Shown one piece after another: positions 6,124 through 14,411 of a stretch of 31,241 bases of DNA. How positions within the stretch are numbered: the stretch's first letter is position 1; each line of letters begins with the position of its first letter. The notes below the pieces were generated by a model. It was not told the DNA's origin. It saw only the letters and a list, made by a program, of their open reading frames with translations, and made no database searches. This DNA is from Pseudomonadota bacterium (lineage in GTDB: Bacteria; Pseudomonadota; Alphaproteobacteria; Rhizobiales; Rhizobiaceae): the NCBI GenBank assembly GCA_023399635.1, contig JAEWOP010000243.1, forward strand, positions 1 through 31,241, given 5' to 3'. Position numbers and translations under genes: made by a program.

Positions 6124-6480
6124 ATGCGAATGATGATTTCGATTCCGGCTGCAATTGCTCTGGCAGTTGTCGGTCATACTGCAGCCCTAGCAGATTGTGT
6201 GGATGTCACGACGTCGGCCAATGCGGACGCGCAGACAGGCATTGCAAAGGACGGAACACACGCACCATTGGAAGGGGCGGCGGGCTCACAGGTGCAAAAG
6301 CATTCTGCAACCGGGACTACAACCACCAGTGCCGATGCTCTGGCCAAGGAGCCTCAAAAGGACGGCGCGGGAATGCCGATGGGCGAGAGCAGCAATCTCG
6401 CTACATCCGGACAGGATGCTAGTGCTCAACAGAGTGGTGGGCAGACTGCAGCTGCCAGTGCTGGGCAGGGCAAGTGCTGA
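6124..6480 (+). CDS. small exported protein, low-complexity
   Basis: A 118-residue protein with a clear signal peptide (MRMMISIPAAIALAVVGHTA, likely cleaved after ALA near residue 23). The mature part begins DCVDV, is rich in Ala, Gly, Ser, Thr and Gln, and ends in GQGKC. There is one cysteine near each end, so an intramolecular or intermolecular disulfide is possible. AAAGGAGG precedes ATG 6124, a strong ribosome site. Similar small secreted proteins occur in rhizobia near exopolysaccharide genes, as I recall, but nothing here ties it to that role; treat the function as unknown. Confidence 0.75.
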   Translation: MRMMISIPAAIALAVVGHTAALADCVDVTTSANADAQTGIAKDGTHAPLEGAAGSQVQKHSATGTTTTSADALAKEPQKDGAGMPMGESSNLATSGQDASAQQSGGQTAAASAGQGKC

Positions 6481-6503
6481 CACGCACGATCTGCGCCCCT
6501 GAC

Positions 6504-6533
6504 GCGAAAGCCGCGCGTTCGCGTGGCTTTCGC
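6504..6533. terminator. strong hairpin between convergent genes
   Basis: GCGAAAGCCGCGC (6504-6516) pairs with GCGTGGCTTTCGC (6521-6533), a 13-bp stem with one G-T pair and a GTTC loop. It lies between the exported-protein gene and the convergent MFS gene and could serve both. There is no T-run, so termination is inferred from position and stem strength. Confidence 0.6.
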
Positions 6534-6608
6534 CCGCCTACGACGTTCACAAGCCTTTTCGTTAGCCAGGGCGGCCATCGGACCGGCGGGTTGTGGCCGA
6601 TGGCGGGA

Positions 6609-7778
6609 TCACGTTTCCTTCGAGCGGAAAATCAGAGCGAGCGCAATCCCAACCGCGCCCGTTGTTGCCACATAGTAAGGGGCCGCCTGCCATCCATGGG
6701 CAGAGACAGCGGATGCCAGAAACAGCGGCCCTAGGAACTGCCCCAGGTTGGTCCCCTGCATGACAAATCCGCTGATGGTGCTGACAAGATCCGGCCTCGC
6801 CGCGTAAGCAGGGAGGGCACTCATGATCGCTGCGGGAAGAAGGCCGCCGGCAGCGGCGTAAAGCAATGCTGCTGGATAGCGGATCGTCAGAGGCAGGCTC
6901 GAGGTGAAGACGAGGAAGGAGCAAAGGCTCAATACCCCGAAAGCGATTGTCACGAGGGCCCAACGTTTCGCACCCTGCCGCAGCAGGTAACCGCCCAGGA
7001 AGTTGCCGGGCACGTTGCACAGGACTGCAGTGGCGGTCATTGCAGATGCGGTTGCAAGCGCCACTCCCCTTTCTTCGATCAGCATTGTTGGCAGAAATCC
7101 GAAGACGGACATGAAGCTCGCACTGTAGAGCAGGAACATTCCGGCCAGCAGCCAAGAGGCTGGCTTGGCAGCCGTAAGCCGGGCGCCTTCCAGGAATGAG
7201 GCTGCTGGCATGCTGGCTGACGCACTCGCTGCCGGTGTGGAAAGAACCAGCGCAATCAGCGGGATAGAGGTCAGCAGAGCTGCCATTATCCAGGCGCCAC
7301 GCCAGCCGTACAGTGACAACAGGAATGGCGAAAACAGCATCATAGCTCCCACACCCATCGGGAGCCAAGCGGCCCAGGCCGCGAAGGCGAGACCCCGATC
7401 CTGCGGTGCTGTGGCCAATGTGATGAGTGCTGGGGCGGCGACTACCGCCAGAATGAGGCCGACACCCTCTATGACGCGGCTTGCAAACAACACGCTGGCG
7501 CTTTGGGAAAAGATACCGGTAAGACTGCCGATGATCAGCAGCGACAAGCTCAAGAGCATCGAGCGCCGATAGGTCAGCTGATCTGCCATCCTTCCGATCG
7601 CAAGGCCGAGCAATGCGCCCATGAGGCTCACCAGTCCCATCAGCCAGCCTGCAGAAACCAGATCGAGGTCAAGCTCGGCGCGCAGCAGCGGCAATGCCGG
7701 CGGCACTTTGCCGACATGAAGGGCAGCGGCAGCTCCACCCATTACAGCTATGATCACCTGGCTCCAGCGCGTCTTCAT
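6609..7778 (-). CDS. MFS transporter
   Basis: A 389-residue major facilitator protein with about twelve hydrophobic segments. The first helices run MKTRWSQVIIAVMGGAAAAL and LDLVSAGWLMGLVSLMGALL, followed by the cytoplasmic loop GRMADQLTYRRSML, the family A-motif region. The overall style resembles the CynX/NimT and aromatic-acid uptake branches. GGAAGG lies 9 bases before ATG 7778. It is divergent from a GntR/FCD regulator, 203 bases away, whose promoter region holds TGTATACAT. With the downstream LigM-type demethylase, this suggests uptake (or export) of a methoxylated aromatic acid. The substrate is an inference from context. Confidence 0.85.
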   Translation of the reverse strand: MKTRWSQVIIAVMGGAAAALHVGKVPPALPLLRAELDLDLVSAGWLMGLVSLMGALLGLAIGRMADQLTYRRSMLLSLSLLIIGSLTGIFSQSASVLFASRVIEGVGLILAVVAAPALITLATAPQDRGLAFAAWAAWLPMGVGAMMLFSPFLLSLYGWRGAWIMAALLTSIPLIALVLSTPAASASASMPAASFLEGARLTAAKPASWLLAGMFLLYSASFMSVFGFLPTMLIEERGVALATASAMTATAVLCNVPGNFLGGYLLRQGAKRWALVTIAFGVLSLCSFLVFTSSLPLTIRYPAALLYAAAGGLLPAAIMSALPAYAARPDLVSTISGFVMQGTNLGQFLGPLFLASAVSAHGWQAAPYYVATTGAVGIALALIFRSKET

Positions 7779-7892
7779 TCGATCTTGCCTTCCAGCTCCG
7801 TCGACATGTCCCCGGGAGCGACTCGCTCACCCGCGGACCTTGTTCTGTGGTATGATCTGACCGTGTAGAAGCCAAGGCCTGTTCCCGGTGCG

Positions 7893-7901
7893 TGTATACA
7901 T
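7893..7901. promoter_or_regulatory. candidate GntR operator, site 1
   Basis: TGTATACAT (palindromic core TGTATACA, 7893-7900) lies 81 bases before the GntR start, in the divergent MFS/GntR intergenic region. The same 9-mer lies before the demethylase at 8815-8823. Palindromes centred on GTATAC are typical of FCD-type GntR regulators. Confidence 0.55.
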
Positions 7902-7981
7902 AGTTCATTGTTTTCGCTTGCCGCAAAACGGTGCGACGGGATACGCTTCAGGATATAACTGCCTCGGGCAAGGGGACGACG

Positions 7982-8716
7982 ATGGAGGAGACGGGGAGGA
8001 CCACTCATACGCTGGCCGCCTTGATGGAGCTGCGCAAGCGAATCCTCAACGGGGATTTCCCAGGTGGTACGCGTCTATTTGAGGTTCCGCTGGCCGAGAC
8101 GCTGCAAATCTCTCGGACCCCGATCCGTGAAGCCATGTCGCGCCTTGCTGAGGAGGGGCTGCTTGATCGGCTGACGAATGGTGGGTTTGTGGTCCGGAGC
8201 TTCACCACTGCCGATGTTCTGGATGCGATCGAGCTTCGTGGTGTGCTTGAAGGCACCGCGGTTCGACTTGCCGCGGAGCGCGGCGTCTCGGGTCAAGGTC
8301 TGGCGGAGCTGGAACATGTCCTGTCTCGCTTGGATGCGTGCTTCGGGGCCAGTGTTGGTGAAGTAGACTTCGAGGCTTACTCGGAGCTCAATGGGCAGTT
8401 TCACGCCCTGCTTGTGGGACTTTCCGGAAGTGCGGTTCTTCAGCGGGAGATCGACCGCGCAACCCGGCTCCCGTTCGCGTCACCCTCAGCCTTCCTCTCT
8501 GATCGCACGAACATAGACATCTTTCGTCAGTCCCTGCATGTGGCGCAGGAGCAGCATCGCGCGCTGGTCGCCGCGATCTCTGCACGGGAAGGTACGCGCG
8601 CAGAGTTCATAGCACGCGAGCACGCACGAATTGCCCGCCGCAATCTTGAGTACGTCATCCTTGAGAATCCCGACCTGATCGTGCGCGTACCGGGTCTGGC
8701 ACTGCTTAGCGACTGA
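7982..8716 (+). CDS. GntR-family transcriptional regulator (FCD subfamily)
   Basis: A 244-residue regulator. The N-terminal winged helix-turn-helix contains RKRILNGDFPGGTRLFEVPL, then ISRTPIREAMSRLAEEGLL, the classic GntR recognition helix. The C-terminal FCD ligand-binding domain is all-helical, with ELRGVLEGTAVRLAA, the EVDFEAYSELNGQFHALLV segment and HRALVAAISAREG supplying the usual metal/ligand Asp and His positions. It resembles VanR-type repressors of O-demethylation genes. ATG 7982 has AAGGGGACG upstream. It lies between a divergent MFS gene and the LigM-type gene; the shared TGTATACAT sites suggest autoregulation and control of the demethylase, relieved by the aromatic substrate or product. 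Confidence 0.88.
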   Translation: MEETGRTTHTLAALMELRKRILNGDFPGGTRLFEVPLAETLQISRTPIREAMSRLAEEGLLDRLTNGGFVVRSFTTADVLDAIELRGVLEGTAVRLAAERGVSGQGLAELEHVLSRLDACFGASVGEVDFEAYSELNGQFHALLVGLSGSAVLQREIDRATRLPFASPSAFLSDRTNIDIFRQSLHVAQEQHRALVAAISAREGTRAEFIAREHARIARRNLEYVILENPDLIVRVPGLALLSD

Positions 8717-8729
8717 GAAATTGGGTCAG

Positions 8730-8752
8730 GCTCCTGCGGTGCATACAGGAGC
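8730..8752. terminator. hairpin after the GntR gene
   Basis: GCTCCTG (8730-8736) pairs with CAGGAGC (8746-8752) around a 9-base loop, 13 bases after the regulator stop. There is no T-run, so the terminator reading is tentative. Confidence 0.4.
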
Positions 8753-8769
8753 AAGTGCGATTGTGAGCG

Positions 8770-8792
8770 GCAAGTGGGAAGTTGCCACTTGC
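8770..8792. repeat. 8-bp inverted repeat in the demethylase leader
   Basis: GCAAGTGG (8770-8777) and CCACTTGC (8785-8792) with a 7-base loop lie in the promoter/leader region of the LigM-type gene, 21 bases before the TGTATACAT site. It could be an operator or a second terminator. Confidence 0.4.
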
Positions 8793-8813
8793 GGTTTCTA
8801 CGGAAATGGGTTG

Positions 8814-8823
8814 ATGTATACAT
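8814..8823. promoter_or_regulatory. candidate GntR operator, site 2
   Basis: ATGTATACAT is a perfect 10-bp palindrome 28 bases before the GTG start of the demethylase. It shares TGTATACAT with the site in front of the GntR gene. Its place supports GTG 8852 as the true start, since ATG 8822 would put the operator at the start codon. Confidence 0.6.
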
Positions 8824-8851
8824 GGCCACTTTATCTCAGGGAGGAGAGACC

Positions 8852-10264
8852 GTGACAAAATCAAGCTTGTCCAGCGCAATCGATGCGAGCGGCAATGTCG
8901 TCGAGATGCTGCGCAATTCGCGCGTCGGCATGTATGTCTATCCGGTTGTCGCGCCGGAGTTCACCAACTGGCGTGACGAGCAGCGGGCCTGGCGAGAGTC
9001 TGCGGTGCTCTTCGATCAATCGCATCATATGGATGAGGTGATCGTTGAGGGACCTCAGGCTGCCGAATTTCTTGATCATGTCGGGATCAACAGCTTCGCC
9101 AACTTCGACCTCAACCGTGCCAAGCACTTCGTGCCGGTAACGCCGGCAGGCCATGTGATTGGCGACATGATCATCTTTCGAGAGCGCGATGACAAGTTCA
9201 TCCTTGTCGGTCGCGCACCGACCGCAAACTGGGTGATGTTCCAGCAGGCAATCGGCAAGTGGAACGTCCGGATCCATCGCGATCCTCGGTCGCCGTCGCG
9301 GCCGGACGGCAAGGCGGTGTACCGCACGCATTACCGCTTCCAGATCCAGGGGCCCGACGCACCGAAGATCTTCGAGAAGATGAATGGTGGACCGGTGCCG
9401 GATATCAAGTTCTTCCATGTCGACTGGATCAATGTCGGCTCAAAGCGCGTACAGGCGCTGCGCCACGGCATGGCTGGTGCTCCGGGGCTTGAGATCTGGG
9501 GTCCCTATGCGGACCTGGAATATGTCCGCAGCGTCATCCTGCAGTCGGCTCGTGATGCGGGTGTCGACCTGCATCAGGTCGGTAGCCGGGCCTATTCTAC
9601 GAACACGCTGGAATCCGGCTGGATCCCGTCGCCGCTGCCGGGCATCTATACTGGGGACGGCATGATGAAGGAATACCGCGACTGGCTCGGTGCCGACAGC
9701 TATGAGGCGACCGGCGCCATTGGCGGCAGCTACATCTCGGACAACATTGAAGACTACTATGTGAACCCGTTCGAACTCGGGTACGGTTTCTATATCGGCT
9801 GGAAGTCCGATTTCATTGGCAAGCCGGCGCTGGAAAAAATGAAGGACGCCAAGAACCGCAAGAAGGTGACCTTCGAGTGGAATGCCGAGGACGTGGTCAA
9901 GGTCATCGCATCAGCCTTCCAGCCGGGCGAGGACCACTACAAGTGGATCGACTTCCCGCAGCCTAACTATGCCTCAACAAGTGCCGACATGGTCATGCAC
10001 GACGGCAAGATGGTCGGTATGTCGATGTTCAACGGCTACAGCTACAACGAGCGCTGCATGCTGTCACTCGGGGTTGTCGATGCCGATGTCCAGGAAGGCG
10101 ATGTGCTGACCATGATCTGGGGCGAGCCGAACGGCGGCACCGGCAAGACATCGACGGAACGTCACAAGCAGGCGGAAATCCGTGTCCGTGTTTCGCCAAC
10201 GCCCTATTCGCGTGAGGCACGTGAGAGCTACGCGGAGAGTTGGCGCACGAAGCGAGCCGGCTGA
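8852..10264 (+). CDS. ligM: LigM/DesA-type tetrahydrofolate-dependent aromatic O-demethylase
   Basis: A 470-residue protein of the GcvT-like demethylase family that includes Sphingobium LigM (vanillate/3-O-methylgallate) and DesA (syringate); LigM has nearly the same length. These enzymes move an aromatic O-methyl group to tetrahydrofolate, giving 5-methyl-THF and a phenol. Close family landmarks run along the whole length: FTNWRDEQRAWRE, FDQSHHM, VTPAGHVIGD, LVGRAPTANW, RHGMAGAPGLEIWGPY, ESGWIPSPLPGIYTG, EATGAIGGSY and NGYSYNERC. Residues I recall as substrate contacts in LigM (Tyr31, Arg122, Tyr247) appear kept, in YVYPVV, VGRAP and SRAY. GTG 8852 is chosen for the GGAGGAGAG in front of it. 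A MetF-like gene follows, as in sphingomonads. The exact methoxy substrate is not determined. Confidence 0.85.
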   Translation: MTKSSLSSAIDASGNVVEMLRNSRVGMYVYPVVAPEFTNWRDEQRAWRESAVLFDQSHHMDEVIVEGPQAAEFLDHVGINSFANFDLNRAKHFVPVTPAGHVIGDMIIFRERDDKFILVGRAPTANWVMFQQAIGKWNVRIHRDPRSPSRPDGKAVYRTHYRFQIQGPDAPKIFEKMNGGPVPDIKFFHVDWINVGSKRVQALRHGMAGAPGLEIWGPYADLEYVRSVILQSARDAGVDLHQVGSRAYSTNTLESGWIPSPLPGIYTGDGMMKEYRDWLGADSYEATGAIGGSYISDNIEDYYVNPFELGYGFYIGWKSDFIGKPALEKMKDAKNRKKVTFEWNAEDVVKVIASAFQPGEDHYKWIDFPQPNYASTSADMVMHDGKMVGMSMFNGYSYNERCMLSLGVVDADVQEGDVLTMIWGEPNGGTGKTSTERHKQAEIRVRVSPTPYSREARESYAESWRTKRAG

Positions 10265-10359
10265 GGCTGCAACCGGCGGACGCACCTCCTCGCGTCCGCC
10301 CATCCTTTCACTCATTGGCAGGAGACGGCGGCTTTGGTCGATCCGTTCAAGGGCGAGCT

Positions 10360-11274
10360 ATGGGAATGACGGGTATGCTGCATGAAGATGACGGGTCCGC
10401 CGCTCCTGTGGCCTTGAGTGCGATGCTCAAAGGCACCTCCATCGAGGTCATGCCACGCACGGCTGCCAAGATAGAGGACTTCCGTCCGCTGTTGCGTTCA
10501 GGAACCCGCGTTTACATCGCCCATATCGAAGGCACGCCGATCGACGATATGGTGGCAACTGCGCGGCGGCTGACCGATGAGGGTTTTGAGCCGATGCCGC
10601 ATCTTCCAGCCCGTATCATCCCTGACCGGATGGTACTGGAGGTCTGGGCCCGCCGTTATCGCGAGGAGGCGGGGGTGACGCAGGCGCTGCTGCTTGGCGG
10701 CGGTACATCTCAACCGCTCGGTGAGCTCGATAGCTCCATCGCCATGCTGGAAACCGGTATCTTCGACCGGTTAGGCTTCCATCGTCTGCACGTTGCGGGC
10801 CATCCCGAAGGCAACCGGGACATCGACATCGAGGGCGGGACGCTGCGTGTGGACGAGGCCCTTCAGTGGAAGCAGGCTTTTTCAGAGCGCACCGATGCGA
10901 AAATGGCAATTGTAACACAGTTCGCTTTCGATGCGGCGCCTGTGATCGCGTGGGCTGAACGGCTAAAGGAAGGGGGCATCTGCCTGCCCATTCACATAGG
11001 CGTCGCCGGTCCCACGAAGTTGCAGACGCTTATCAAGTTCGCGATCAACTGCGGGGTCGGCCCGTCGCTCACCGTGTTGCAAAAGCGCGCTCTGGACCTG
11101 CGCAAATTGCTGGTGCCCTATGAACCTACCGATTTCCTCTCCGACCTGGCTGCATACAAAGCCACCAGGCCTGACAGCCTGATCGAGCAGATTCATGTCT
11201 TTCCATTGGGCGGGATCCAAGCGAGTACCGAATGGCTGTCGCGGATGCAGCAGGGTCACGCAGAGCTTCGCTAG
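10360..11274 (+). CDS. methylenetetrahydrofolate reductase-like protein (MetF family)
   Basis: About 304 residues of a MetF-type TIM barrel. Features are HIEGTPIDDMVATARRL near the N terminus in place of the standard FEFFPP region, MPHLPAR, LLLGGG (flavin/folate loop), FHRLHVAGHPEGNRDI, the substrate-side IVTQFAFD and LPIHIGVAGPTKL. It would interconvert 5-methyl-THF and 5,10-methylene-THF on FAD. Placed 95 bases after the LigM-type gene, it probably reoxidises the methyl-THF made by O-demethylation, as the metF gene beside ligM does in sphingomonads. The start is uncertain: ATG 10360, 10369 and 10378 are all in frame; 10360 has AAGGGCGAG upstream. It is distinct from the second MetF at 28068-29159. 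Confidence 0.8.
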   Translation: MGMTGMLHEDDGSAAPVALSAMLKGTSIEVMPRTAAKIEDFRPLLRSGTRVYIAHIEGTPIDDMVATARRLTDEGFEPMPHLPARIIPDRMVLEVWARRYREEAGVTQALLLGGGTSQPLGELDSSIAMLETGIFDRLGFHRLHVAGHPEGNRDIDIEGGTLRVDEALQWKQAFSERTDAKMAIVTQFAFDAAPVIAWAERLKEGGICLPIHIGVAGPTKLQTLIKFAINCGVGPSLTVLQKRALDLRKLLVPYEPTDFLSDLAAYKATRPDSLIEQIHVFPLGGIQASTEWLSRMQQGHAELR

Positions 11275-11354
11275 CATCTAAAAGCAAGTCGATTGCCCTT
11301 TAGCACCGAAGACGATACTCGGGAGCTTCGCAGCCAATTCCTGCTGGAGCCCTC

Positions 11355-12023
11355 GTGCCTTTACCACATCCCGTTTTCTCGAAAAGCTATGCCGGCTTCC
11401 TGTTCGACATGGACGGAACGATCCTCAATTCGATCGCTGCCGCAGAAAGGGTTTGGGGGCGTTGGGCGACAAGGCATGGGTTGGAGCTGGATACTTTCCT
11501 GCCCACGATGCACGGAAAGCGTGGGATCGACACGATCACTGGGCTGAATCTGCCAGGGATTGATCCCGTTGCGGAAGCGGCGGAGATCCTTCGCGGTGAG
11601 ATCGAGGATGTCGACGGCGTGGTGGCGATCGCTGGAGCGGCCGAGTTCCTTGCGTCCTTGCCCGCAGATCGCTGGGCAGTCGTGACGTCTGCACCGAGCG
11701 ACCTGGCACGGGCGCGCCTACGGGCTGCCGGCATACCGCAGCCTCGCTTCATCGTTACAGCCGAAGATGTCGAAGTCGGGAAGCCAGATCCCCAGTGCTA
11801 TCTGCTCGGCGCGGAACGGGTCGGTGCCGAACCGACTGAAACCCTCGTCTTCGAGGACGTATTGGCAGGCGTGACTGCAGGTGAAGCGGCGGGCGCAGCC
11901 GTTGTTGTCGTCACTGCCACCCATCAGCATGCGATGGAAACTCGGCATCCCGCTATTCGAGATTATCAAGATGTGGCGGTAAATATCGGGCAGGACGGGC
12001 GGCTTTCAATCATAACTCGATAA
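11355..12023 (+). CDS. HAD-superfamily hydrolase (phosphatase)
   Basis: A 222-residue HAD subfamily IA enzyme. Motif I is FDMDGTI (residues about 18-24), the cap begins with an AAERVWGRWATRHGL helix, motif II is VVTSAPS, motif III lysine is in VGKPDPQCYLLGAERVG, and motif IV is VFEDVLAGV. It should dephosphorylate a small sugar or polyol phosphate; the family resembles sugar phosphatases and phosphoglycolate phosphatase. GTG 11355 is chosen because the homology starts right after it, with CTGGAGC upstream. It follows the MetF-like gene by 80 bases on the same strand and is convergent with the permease gene 11 bases away. A link to demethylation is not evident. Confidence 0.85.
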   Translation: MPLPHPVFSKSYAGFLFDMDGTILNSIAAAERVWGRWATRHGLELDTFLPTMHGKRGIDTITGLNLPGIDPVAEAAEILRGEIEDVDGVVAIAGAAEFLASLPADRWAVVTSAPSDLARARLRAAGIPQPRFIVTAEDVEVGKPDPQCYLLGAERVGAEPTETLVFEDVLAGVTAGEAAGAAVVVVTATHQHAMETRHPAIRDYQDVAVNIGQDGRLSIITR

Positions 12024-12034
12024 GGCCCGACTGG

Positions 12035-13399
12035 CTAAGCAGGTTTTTCTTCTTTTCGCTTCATGAAGGCGGAATTTACCAGCCAGAGAACAACTCCGAG
12101 GCCGATCAGACTGGCGCCGATCAGATACTGGATCGGGTCCCGCCCCGTCCATGGCCCTGCAAGGAACGCGCAAGACAGCGCTCCAAGAACAGGAAGCGCA
12201 GTTGGGGCGCGGAAATGTTCATGCTCAACCCGGTCCCGCCGTAGGACGAGGACGGAGATGTCGACTATGGTGGAAACACAAAGGAGCAGGAGTGACGTTG
12301 TTCCACCAAGCTCCGGTACCCCGCCAGCAAACAGAATCAGCATCACCGCCAGGATGGAGGTGAAGATGATCGCCATATCAGGGGTTCGCCGCTTTCCATG
12401 TACATGGCCGAAGAGAGATGGGAGAACGCGCTCCCGGCTCATCCCGTAAATCAGGCGACTCGCCATCAGCATGTTGATGAGCGCAGAGTTCGCAACAGCA
12501 AACATCGTGATGATGCCGAAGATGCTGATGGGGAAGGCCGGGGCACCTGCCTGCACAACCTTGAGCAGCGGAGTTTCGCCTTCCCCCAGTTCTGCTGCCG
12601 GTACGAGTGTGATCGCAGAGACGGATACCAAGACATAAATGACGCCGGTGATGGCCAGCCCCGTCAGTAGAACCTTCGGGAATGTCCTCGTCGGATCCTT
12701 GGTCTCCTCAGCCATGTTGACGGAGTCTTCGAAACCCACCATCGCGAAGAAGGCGAGAGTGGTCGCGGCGACAACGCCCCAAACCATGCCGCTCTCGCTC
12801 GGCGGGTCAAATGTCCATGCGCGAGAAACATCGCCTTGCCCGCCGGCGATGGCCCAGGCGCCGATGCCGATAATGATCAGCAGGCCTGAGAGCTCGACGA
12901 GTGTCAGCACGACATTCATCTTAACGCTTTCGCTGACCCCGCGCAGATTGATGAGTGCAACCAGAGCGATGAAGACGGCAGCAATCATTGGCACACCCCA
13001 GGTACCCGCTTCAAATCCGAAGGAGGTGGCGAAGCTGGCAGCAAAGGCGCGTGATGCCGTTGCAGCGGAAGTTATGCCGGATGACATCACTGCGAAGGCG
13101 ACAAGAAACGTCACGAACTGGATACCGAAGGCTTTTTGAGCATAAAGCGCTGCGCCGGCCGCTTTCGGATATTTCGTAACGAGTTCAAGATAGCTGCAGG
13201 CCGTGAGCAAGGCGACGAAGAAAGCGATGAGGAAGGGCAGCCATACAACGCCTCCCACTTCGGCAGCGACTTCGCCGGTCAGGGCATAGATGCCAGTTCC
13301 AAGGACATCACCAATAATGAAGAGAAGAAGCAGACCTGGCCCCATGACCCGCTTGAGCTTGGTCTTCTCCCGATTGTCTTCCACCGCCTCTTTAGCCAT
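12035..13399 (-). CDS. APC-family amino-acid permease
   Basis: A 454-residue membrane protein with about twelve hydrophobic segments. The first helix has the APC signature (GPGLLLLFIIGDVLGTGIYAL), where the broken helix with a GTG motif forms the substrate site. Later helices include FVTFLVAFAVMSSGITSAAT, the FAMVGFEDSVNMAEETKDP region typical of APC helix 6, and the final LIGASLIGLGVVLWLVNSA. It ends in a short basic KRKEEKPA tail. It should take up an amino acid or related amine; the substrate is unknown. The cupin gene lies 84 bases upstream on the same strand, so they may form an operon. Confidence 0.88.
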   Translation of the reverse strand: MAKEAVEDNREKTKLKRVMGPGLLLLFIIGDVLGTGIYALTGEVAAEVGGVVWLPFLIAFFVALLTACSYLELVTKYPKAAGAALYAQKAFGIQFVTFLVAFAVMSSGITSAATASRAFAASFATSFGFEAGTWGVPMIAAVFIALVALINLRGVSESVKMNVVLTLVELSGLLIIIGIGAWAIAGGQGDVSRAWTFDPPSESGMVWGVVAATTLAFFAMVGFEDSVNMAEETKDPTRTFPKVLLTGLAITGVIYVLVSVSAITLVPAAELGEGETPLLKVVQAGAPAFPISIFGIITMFAVANSALINMLMASRLIYGMSRERVLPSLFGHVHGKRRTPDMAIIFTSILAVMLILFAGGVPELGGTTSLLLLCVSTIVDISVLVLRRDRVEHEHFRAPTALPVLGALSCAFLAGPWTGRDPIQYLIGASLIGLGVVLWLVNSAFMKRKEEKPA

Positions 13400-13483
13400 C
13401 GAAGGTCTCTGGCCGCATCTTCTTCATCAGCTAGAGCAGGCGCTTAGGAAGAAAAGGGCATGGCTCAATGCAAATGCCAACCC

Positions 13484-13966
13484 TCATTTGTGGATTGGAT
13501 CGGTCCAGAGAACCTCTTCAGGTTTTTCGACGGGCTCGATATCGAGATTGACGACCACAGGCTCCTGACCTGAGCGGAACAGGACGCATTCAAGCGTTTC
13601 ATCCGGACTTGCATTGATCTCCTGGTGTGGCACGAACGGCGGAACATAGATGAAGTCCCCCGGGCCGGCTTCCGCCAGATATTCAAGATTGTCACCCCAA
13701 CGCATCCGCGCCTTGCCCTTCAGGACGTATATGATGCTTTCCAGCTCACCGTGATGATGCGCGCCGGTCTTGGCGTTGGCATGGATAGTGACCGTTCCGG
13801 CCCAGATTTTCTCGGCGCCCGCCCGTGCATGGTTGATTGCGGTGGCACGGTTCATGCCCGGCGTTTGTGCGGTGTTGGGATCAAGCGAGTTTCCCGGGAT
13901 GACTTTCACGCCATGCTCGCGCCAATGATCGGCTCCCGGCGCGTGATGGTGATGGTCTTCCGGCAT
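13484..13966 (-). CDS. cupin-domain protein
   Basis: A 160-residue single cupin. Motif 1 has the metal ligands in GAHHHGELESIIYVLKG (two His and Glu) and motif 2 is PGDFIYVPPFVPHQEIN. The N terminus is His-rich (MPEDHHHHAPGADHW), perhaps for extra metal binding. Its function could be a dioxygenase, an isomerase or a ligand-binding protein; small cupins next to permeases often modify or sense the transported compound. AGGAAG stands 6 bases before ATG 13966. No family-specific function can be named. Confidence 0.85.
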   Translation of the reverse strand: MPEDHHHHAPGADHWREHGVKVIPGNSLDPNTAQTPGMNRATAINHARAGAEKIWAGTVTIHANAKTGAHHHGELESIIYVLKGKARMRWGDNLEYLAEAGPGDFIYVPPFVPHQEINASPDETLECVLFRSGQEPVVVNLDIEPVEKPEEVLWTDPIHK

Positions 13967-14411
13967 GACTGCTTCCTGTAATTGTGTCGGGGCTCACTAA
14001 CTCGAGCAGTGGGTCCGCGAGCCCCTGACCGGAAGAAGCCGGCTGGCGTGGAGCTAACGTCTGGATGCGATCAAGTTCAACATCGGCAAGGGGGAAAAGC
14101 AAGGGATGGTAAGCAGATCTCTTACCCTGTGCCGATACGACGCTAGAGCACCTTGTGCAGGTGCGACGGGCTCCCTCCCGGTCGCGTTTGGAGCGGGCAA
14201 ATGAGCTTCCGGTTGTTTCCCCGACCCGCGCCGAGGCTGCTCCAGCAACGGATGTTTCTCGTGCGAGGGCGTACTCATCCGGACGGTAAAAGGCTGGCGA
14301 TTTCCGCTGGCCTTGCCTATATGGCCGGCCAGCGTGTCGGTCGCGGCGCATCATCATCCCGCCGAAGATGTTCACTGTCCTTGGCCGACACCGAAGATCA
14401 TGGAGTTGCAC
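13967..14411. other. 445-base region without a convincing gene
   Basis: This region lies between the divergent cupin and receiver genes. Open frames cross it on both strands, but none has a ribosome site, a family resemblance or sensible composition. The only visible structure is short GGCTGGC/GGCCAGC-type inverted repeats near 14295-14335. It probably holds both promoters; a decayed gene cannot be excluded. Confidence 0.4.
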
